From Gnetum montanum (Eukaryota; Streptophyta; Gnetopsida; Gnetales; Gnetaceae): a stretch of 64,000 nt of DNA. The DNA lies in NCBI GenBank assembly GCA_015680685.1, contig MNCI01008651.1:396120-460119 (forward strand). Direction: 5' to 3'. Of the stretch, positions 57,655 to 64,000 are shown piece by piece. The notes below the pieces were generated by a model. The model had not been told where the DNA came from and did no database searches. It saw only the letters and a list, made by a program, of their open reading frames with translations. Each line of letters starts with the position of its first letter. The stretch's first letter is position 1. The translations under genes were made by a program, and so were the position numbers.

Positions 57655-58504
57655 TGATGAGCGGCGAGGTACCCCTACACTCAACCATATGAATACAAGC
57701 GCTTCACGCACGATCTAGTTGAACTCCGTAGACAAACTAGTTGTGGTATCTAGACAGTTATTCGTAGATTGCAGTTCGTTATCTTCCCACCTGGACTAGT
57801 ATTAGCTTTGTCATGTATGGTTTAGTCCAGAGTGAGGTATATGATGTGTTCCTACACTAATGCTACTCCTGAGTATGATGGGAAATAATATCAACTACGT
57901 TAGGAGAGAGAGGGTGAGAGAGAATCTAAACTAGCCTAAGTGCGATGAGCATTCGTTCCTTAATCATTCGTACACATCTTGGACCTCTTGCATGACTACC
58001 ACTGGGATTACCAAGTGCATGGCCTAGGTACGCTACTGCGTTACCAAGTTGTCACACTTAAACACTCGTGATTAAGTCGTACTCATTCTGTGTTACTAGG
58101 AGATAAGGGTAGAGAGATATTAACTAAGAAAGCAATAAATAAAAATAAAAATTAAATAATTAAACTAAGTGGATGTTGCAATGTTGAAGTAATCTTGATC
58201 TTTATTGCCGGTCATGTGTGTGTCCAACTACGTCACACTTGAATAAGGATGTTGTACAATTACAATCATCACACTACGGGCATGCACTGGGAGAAAGGGT
58301 TGAGAGGAAAAACTAACAAAAAGTTCCTACCTTAATACTAAAAAACTAAAAAACTAAAAACTTCTTTACCAAATCTGCATGCCTCTTATTTATAGATGAG
58401 GAGACAAGCTACGATATCACGCACGTGATGTCACGTCTAGGCTATGATATCGCGTACGTGATATCATGGATGCGATATCACGGCCAACAATTCATGACTT
58501 ATCA
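57655..58504 (-). repeat. E4 3' LTR
   Basis: 850 bp; TGATGAGCGGCGAGGTACCC on the plus strand matches 63541 onward. TATA box (TATAAATA, minus) at 58387-58394. The stretch 58410-58495 holds GATATCACG...CGTGATATC palindromes, with CACGTG at 58422-58427. Confidence 0.94.
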
Positions 58505-58541
58505 TACCCCCACGACTGAATGAAAACTCGTCCTCGAGTTA
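58505..58541 (-). other. E4 polypurine tract and conserved pre-LTR block
   Basis: Minus strand AACTCGAGGACGAGTTTTCA then TTCAGTCGTGGGGGTA before the LTR start TGATAAGTC. It is nearly identical to E3. Confidence 0.88.
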
Positions 58542-58696
58542 AAGTGACAACAAGCTCTATTGATTACACAGTGGATAGGTATGGGATTATTGACTGACTA
58601 GAATGGATTCATGCTGTAGTGTGGAATTAAAACAAAATTCAGACACAACATAAAGAATGCAAAAGAAAATCCTATAACTACAAATTTGGATGGAAC

Positions 58697-59464
58697 TCAT
58701 GTAGTTCCTAGTGATGGTGGCTCCTCCATGGGTGTCTTTCCGTTGTCTTGCGCTCCAGGTCTTAGGATTTTATGGCATTGAAGTATGGCTTGGAGTTTCT
58801 CCTCTTGTAAGGCCTTGAGTGCCTTGGCCTGCGTGTAAGTTTGCGCTTGTGCCATAGAGGCATCCTAGTCAGCCTTCTCTTTTTCTTCCCCCACCCTTTT
58901 ATTCTCTATCAACAGTTTATTAAGTTGCTCGGTTCTGAAAGTGTCGAATTGGTTCTGAGCAACCTTTGGCCTTGTATTCGAAAGGTTTAATACTTCCGAA
59001 ATGGCTTGAATAGAGAAATCAACAGTCACACCACAAATGTTAACCGTGGTGCCTTTTTCTTTGTTGTGCCAAAATTGGTACGTTTCCCCTATGTACCAAG
59101 CACTGCTTTCAAAGAGGTTAGGCCACAATGGGGACCCTTTGATGTGATCCCTAATGGCCTCCAGAGCAAATTCTGTGAAAGGTCCAAAGTTTAATTCCAC
59201 AATCACTGCAGTTAATATGGACCTTTCATGGATGGCCTGAACACAATCCTGGGGCAATGTGAGATGTCGTCCCTGTTCAGACACTGCAGTAGCTCCTCCT
59301 TCCGCTTGCCTTGATTGTACAATGGTAGGGTCTTCTTGATGGATACTAAATGATTATTCTTCCTACTCTACATGTTGTTTGGCAAGAACTTGTCCTTCAC
59401 CTCTCCTAGGTCACTTGATCACACCTTGAGCAGGACCTTCCTATTGTCTGCGTTTTAGGGCCAT
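58697..59464 (-). pseudogene. E4 extra ORF, shortened relative of the E1 extra ORF
   Basis: ATG at 59464 (MALKRRQ), TGA at 58697, about 255 codons with a few stops (TAG, TGA, TAA). The open core 58865-59284 (139 codons) has VIVELNFGPF, SPLWPNLF, WYIGETYQFWHN and AISEVLNLSN. These match the E1 ORF (QELNFGPF, SPMWPIIT, WYMGETFLFWNN). After one TAG it runs on as QAKALKALQEEKLQAIL and ends EEPPSLGTT. It lacks the long coiled-coil half of E1. The domain is of the plant transposon-protein kind; its role is unknown. Confidence 0.82.
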
Positions 59465-61396
59465 TTGCAATCACACGAGGCCAATCGTTATTAAGGTTGT
59501 TACCAAAGGTAGGTTATACCTTACTGCTTGTCTTAATGAATTTGCTTTACCTTCGTGTGACGTTAATTAAAATGTCCCCAAAATATTATAATATTTAATC
59601 CTCTTTGCTTAGGTGGTTTTCACATCTAGTTTCCTAGTATAACTAAGGAGATGAAATTGTTTTTGGTGCATTTATTCTTAATTTTATAACTAATTACCCT
59701 TAACAATGTCCTTCGAGGGATGAAAAATTTTAAAAAATTTATGCGCTATTTGGCATGTGCCCCTCCCTCACGACTAAGCTGAATACTCTGGGTTCAAGTA
59801 GGTTCAAACGGAATGAAAATCGGAGTACTAGCAAGCGAGTTATGGATATGAAAGCAAAGATGCGCAATCGTGAGTCGTAGAGAGAAATTTGAAAAACTTC
59901 CCCTGCATGGACAGTTGCAAATGATGTTGATTAGTGCAGGGGGGNGGGTTGCGTATATATATATATTTTGGATGTGATATTGCATACACGATAGCACGGA
60001 TGTGATATTGTGTCGGCCGTGACATCACGTATGCAATATCGTGGCCTATCAATGTTAGGGCACTGTATAGAATGTACCGAATTTTTAATATTTTTATGAA
60101 ATAAAATGATGTAAAATAAGGACATCTGGACAAGTGTTAAAGGGTTCTAGGGTAATTCAACTAGTTCTGAAGGCACGAAAATTATGATGGTATGGAATTT
60201 ATCAATAAGGACCTTAGATGGTAAGGGGGAGAAAAAGGCTATGTGATGGTTCATAGGAATGTTTAAATCGGAGGGATAGTAATAAGGGAAATAATATTGT
60301 TGACAATACCCTGATGGTAATAGATGGTGTGTGGAAGATGTGTTATGAATGCAAATTACAGAAAATTATGCAAGTGGATCCTCCCCAAAGTAGGTTCCAA
60401 CCTATAACGCCCTTGCATAACCACACTTAAAAATGTTCGTAGGCACTAGAAGGGTTAAATGTAATCCACACTGGTTCCACAAAATACACACATGTAAGTA
60501 TCACCAGAATGAGGTAAGAATTCCATGCTACACAAGACATGAGCTACAATTACATGAACATCAAGGTGAGATGGACTATAGAAGGGATTGTAGAGATTGG
60601 GACATGAGGTAACTAACCCAGGGCACAATGAATCCTGCGTGTAAGGCATGATTAATGTGTCATTAACCCATCATTCCAAGATTAGGACCAAGTCCATTCC
60701 TCTGATCAGTGACACCACATTGTTTCATCCCTTGATGAGCAACTATGAGAGTACCATAACAACAAGGCGTACGATCACTTGGCATTTTGTTCAAGGGAGG
60801 AGTGATTTTGCTTTGTGGCACTTTCTTTGTTTGTTTTTTTTATGCTAAATCTAAAGAAGCTGCCAACCCTCAGGCATGGATGCATGTATTTCCGGTGGGA
60901 CCCCCTAGAACAGCATTGGATTTTTGAGTGCCTTGTGATTACTCTTACTCCCATTTTGCATTAGATCTACAAGGATCTTAGTACAACCATGTTGCATAAT
61001 AACTCTCACAAACATCACCAAAGAGAATCTGCAAGTCCCCTTGATGTCACACCCTAATCATTCCCTCTTGATCCATCCTTCTTCATTCTAAGTACAATGA
61101 AAAAAAAATTAATTTTAAGTTTTAAGAATGTCGAGAATATCATTGTACCCTCGAATAGAACCTCTTATTTGTAAAATGGATGAGTGGATGTAATGGGCTC
61201 ACTGTCCAAATAATTGATCACTCAAGACTCGACAACATAGAACACACCTCAACCACCGAGACACATGAGTGTTTTATTTGTAGATGAGATTATTTATAAA
61301 AAGATAAAAAGATAAAAGGACAAAAAGGTAACAAAAAAGAAATTGAAAAACTAGAAAATAAAAAATTGTAAAATTAAAGAAAATGAAAAATATTTA
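59465..61396 (-). other. E4 non-coding region between gag and extra ORF
   Basis: No coding motif. Contains an internal copy of the LTR-type palindromic repeats (about 59970-60050), the block shared with E3 (60370-60450), a purine motif near 59760, and A/T runs (61270-61390). One undetermined base (N) is at 59945 in a G run beside an (AT)n run. Frames at 59794-60133 are artefacts of that stretch. Confidence 0.6.
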
Positions 61397-61409
61397 TTAA
61401 TCCTGCTTG

Positions 61410-63399
61410 TTATTAGAATGAGGGATATCCCCTATAACTAAATGGTTGAGCATGGTGAGGATTAATAAATGAAAGATGAGGATCCTTGCGTGTTGGAAAT
61501 ATTGAAACTTGGTCATACTTACCCCATTGGGGTTCACACACCTGAGAATAGTAAGCATAGTGGGGAAATTTATAAGATGTGGTTCCCAGGTAAAGAGTTG
61601 ACCCACTATGATACTTGAGATCGTAAGATGGCATGCAAGGGTCGGGACGTTGTCCTCCATGGTTGTATTCATTGGGTCGTATGGTTGTTGGAGTGTTAAT
61701 TGGTGGCCCTGATGAGGTGACATGAGGTGTTGGGTTCGAATAGAAGGATGCACCACAATGTTGGACTTGTGCTAAGTTGGACAATGTAGCGGCCTTGGAA
61801 CTGTGTTGTCCCTTCCTACGATCATGTCTAAAGAAGGAACACCTTTGATGTTGAGGAGGTCTCTCACTGCTGTTGGCAATAGTAGCACAAGTAATGTTCG
61901 TGGGTTGTTGCTATGGTGTAGACACTTCAAGAATAGTTGGTGGCAATGTAGAAGAAGGGAAAGGATGAGAATGTTGAAATTTAGGAGAAGTGTAAGGTCC
62001 ACAAGGTGGTGGTTGTGTTGAGGACATGGGCTGATAGTATTAAGGAGAATGATAATGCGGCAAGATAGAGCATGTTGATCTAGTTGGGGAAATAGGATGT
62101 TGGACTAGATAAGGATTTGGATTCAGATGATACGAAGGGTGTCTCCAGTTTAGGGATGGCTTCCCCCATGACTGGGATTGTTGCCACTATGATTGAACAT
62201 AGTATCTCTGTATGAACTCTAGGTGTAACATGCTTCCCCAATGCTCATATAAATGTAACAAGATTGGGCATTGGCCCTTGGGATGATCGTACAGGAAAAT
62301 GTTGCATTCATACGTATGATTGGCAATTGAGCTCTTATTTTCTTCATCCCTTCTTTCCGATTGTCTAATGATATTTTGTCCTACTTCTCAGGTTGTCAAA
62401 ACTCTATCTCCAATAATATTTATATATTCCCCACACTTTTTATGCATCCATTCTAGCATCTTATTGATCTTTGCCTCGATCTCCTCTAATGATTGTTGTA
62501 CTGGACAAGATGGTTCTTCCTCCTTGAGATAGGTTGATTTCTTTTTTTTTGTGTTTATGGACATCTGTTAAGTTGAGATTTTGGTCCCATTGATGTTTTT
62601 CAACACTCTCCCATCTAGCCATTTCTCCTTCTTCTTTTGCTACTTGCTTCATAAGCTCTTGGAATTGATGGGTTTGTAGTTCGTATAGTTGACCTTGGGC
62701 ATACATCCTTAGGGGTTCTCTTGTTTCATCACGAAGCCCATCAATGATATGGTACATTAGCCTTTCCTTGGAGAACTCATGGCTTGGACAGTTGTTTAAC
62801 AGTGCATAATATCTTTCTAAGGCCATGTCCAAGGGTTCATGTTGTGCTTGTTTCCACTCTTGGATTTGTTTCCTTAAGGTCAACACTCTTGCGTAAGTTT
62901 GATATCTTTCATTAAAGAATTTTACCATTGTTGGCCAATGTTGAATTGAATTTGGTTTTAATTATCTATACCATACTTTTGCTTGGCCAACGAGTGTCAT
63001 AGGAAAGAGCTTGATTTTTTGCCAACCATTATCAATGTTGTTCCATGTGCAAGCATCGTAGAAGGCTTATAAATGTTGTTGTAGATCTAAGTCATAGCCT
63101 CCTAAGAAATTGGGAAAGTTGTTTAAATCAAGCCTAGGTAGGCGGATCTCTTTACGATGCCTATGGGAGATTCAAATAGCCTCTTGTATTTGCATTAGGC
63201 TTGTGGTGGCCAATAGGGGTTCATCATCATCAAGTAAGTTATGCTTTCGTGCATTGGGACAATGCTGCCTTTGTTTATGTTTATAAGAAACCCCCACCTC
63301 AGATTGTGTACTCCAATCTTCATTGTCATATAATTCATTGGTTCTCCAATGAATTACCTCATTAGATGTGACATTATCGTAGCCTTGTAGGAGAGGCAT
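61410..63399 (-). pseudogene. E4 gag (decayed)
   Basis: ATG 63399 (MPLLQGYDN), then VIHWRTNELYDNEDW. The gag domain is open at 62461-62928: MVKFFNERYQTYARVLTL, DMALERYYALLNNCPSHEF, LMYHIIDGLRDETREPLRMY. It ends in a Glu/Lys-rich part (VAKEEGEMARWESVEKHQ). A frameshift lies between 62461 and 61784; the Pro/Tyr/Asn tail continues at 61413-61784 (PNEYNHGGQRPDP). It runs into FSYRGYPSF, where the post-integrase sequence begins. The overlapping frame 61397-61756 is a shadow. Confidence 0.9.
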
Positions 63400-63520
63400 G
63401 GTGGTGTAATTGTGTGTGAATTTGTATGTGACTTTTTGTAATTATTTCTTCCTAAAAGATATATCATTAATTTTGATATAGTAACCTTGTATGATATGAC
63501 TAATCTATATAACTAGCACC

Positions 63521-63539
63521 GTCCCTGGCAACAACGCCA
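63521..63539 (-). other. E4 primer binding site, tRNA-Asp type
   Basis: Minus strand TGGCGTTGTTGCCAGGGAC, one base from the LTR. Compare TGGCGCCGTTGCCGGGGA. Confidence 0.85.
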
Positions 63540-63540
63540 A

Positions 63541-64000
63541 TGATGAGTGGTGAGGTACCCCTACACTCAACCATATGAATACGAGTGCTTCACGCACGAT
63601 CCGATTGAACTCCGCAGACAGACTAGTTATGGTATATAAATAGTTACTCATAGATCACAGTTCGCTATCTTCCCACCTAGACTAGTATTAGCTTTGTCAC
63701 GTATGATTTAGTCCAGAGTGAGGTGTATGATGTGTTCCTACACTAATGCTACTCCTGGGTATAATGGGAAATAATACCAACTAAGCTAGGAGAGAGAGGG
63801 TGAGAGAGAATCTAAACTAGCCTAAGTGCGATGAGCATTTGTTCCTTAATCATCCATACACATCTTGGACCTCGTGCACGACTACCACTAGGATTACCAA
63901 GTGCATGGCCTAGGTATGCTACTAGGTTACCAAGTAGTTACACTTAAATGCTCATGATTAAGTTGTACTCATTCCGCATTACTAGGAGATAAGGGTAGAG
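63541..64000 (-). repeat. E4 5' LTR, partial at window end
   Basis: 460 bases aligned with 57655 onward (TGATGAGTGGTGAGGTACCC, then CTAGTATTAGCTTTGTCACG and CCTAAGTGCGATGAGCATT). The outer part, with promoter and palindromes, is beyond the window. Confidence 0.93.

Larger units (their letters stand above)
57655..64000 (-). mobile_element. E4: non-autonomous Athila derivative (gag plus extra ORF), truncated by window end
   Basis: Left LTR 57655-58504, right LTR from 63541 past the window end; the visible part is 6.35 kb. Primer site and gag read on the minus strand. The tail of gag runs directly into sequence that follows integrase in E1 and E3, so protease, RT, RNase H and integrase are gone. 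The extra ORF is kept in short form. Left flank is CCAAC; the right flank is outside, so the duplication cannot be checked. Confidence 0.94.

Noticed and set aside
59794-60133. Frames spanning the undetermined base at 59945
   Set aside because: They run through a G-run/AT-run gap and palindromic repeats; the translation contains an unknown residue.
61397-61756. 119-codon minus-strand frame starting MVHPSIRTQH
   Set aside because: Shadow of the E4 gag tail; the overlapping frame 61413-61784 has the Pro/Tyr/Asn composition seen in E3 gag.

Overview
The window looks like nuclear DNA of a seed plant with a large, repeat-rich genome. It is AT-rich. About four fifths is decayed LTR retrotransposon sequence, and I recognise one intact host gene. 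The size, age and nesting of the elements, and their steady loss of C to T, would suit a gymnosperm, but the sequence does not fix the species. No prokaryotic, organellar or CRISPR signal is present.

Layout. (1) 738-4975: a short Copia-like element (E0, minus strand) with a tRNA-iMet-type primer site and a decayed ORF I cannot name. (2) 4976-10189: AT-rich intergenic DNA with two tRNA-derived SINE-like pieces, a 283-bp tandem duplication and a C-rich tract. (3) 10190-48536: a three-level nest. E1 is a Ty3/gypsy element of Athila type (plus strand, perfect 5-bp target duplication AATAT). Its 3' LTR is split by E2, a Tat-type element (minus strand, tRNA-Asn primer site, second RNase H domain). 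E2's gag is in turn split by E3 (37690-44660, minus strand), a non-autonomous Athila relative with gag and protease only. (4) 48537-53672: a LINE reverse-transcriptase relic, then non-repetitive, GC-richer DNA upstream of the host gene. (5) 53673-54517: a three-exon gene for a secreted EPIDERMAL PATTERNING FACTOR-LIKE peptide of the EPFL4/5/6 (CHALLAH) group; reading frame, splice sites and six cysteines are all intact. (6) 56588-57654: 5' LTR, primer site and start of gag of another Athila-like element (E5), cut by (7) E4 (57655 to the window end, minus strand), a second non-autonomous Athila derivative with gag and the downstream extra ORF but no protease, RT or integrase.

How the parts relate. 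E1, E3, E4 and E5 share LTR ends (TGATGA...TCA), a tRNA-Asp-type primer site, gag and a conserved block before the 3' LTR. E1 has the full gag-PR-RT-RH-IN-extra ORF layout. E3 and E4 are separate, complementary deletion derivatives of that layout, and both deletions end in the same post-integrase sequence. This looks like one autonomous lineage with at least two families of passengers that supply gag. E2 is the most unusual element. Between its protease and RT lies an opposite-strand, apparently intron-containing gene, with an FCP1/NLI-IF-like phosphatase segment followed by a plant-transposon-type ORF. Its LTRs carry a tandem array of hairpins.

All transposon coding regions are pseudogenes. 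Coordinates of domain relics are approximate to about 50 bases; LTR ends and exon edges are read to the base.
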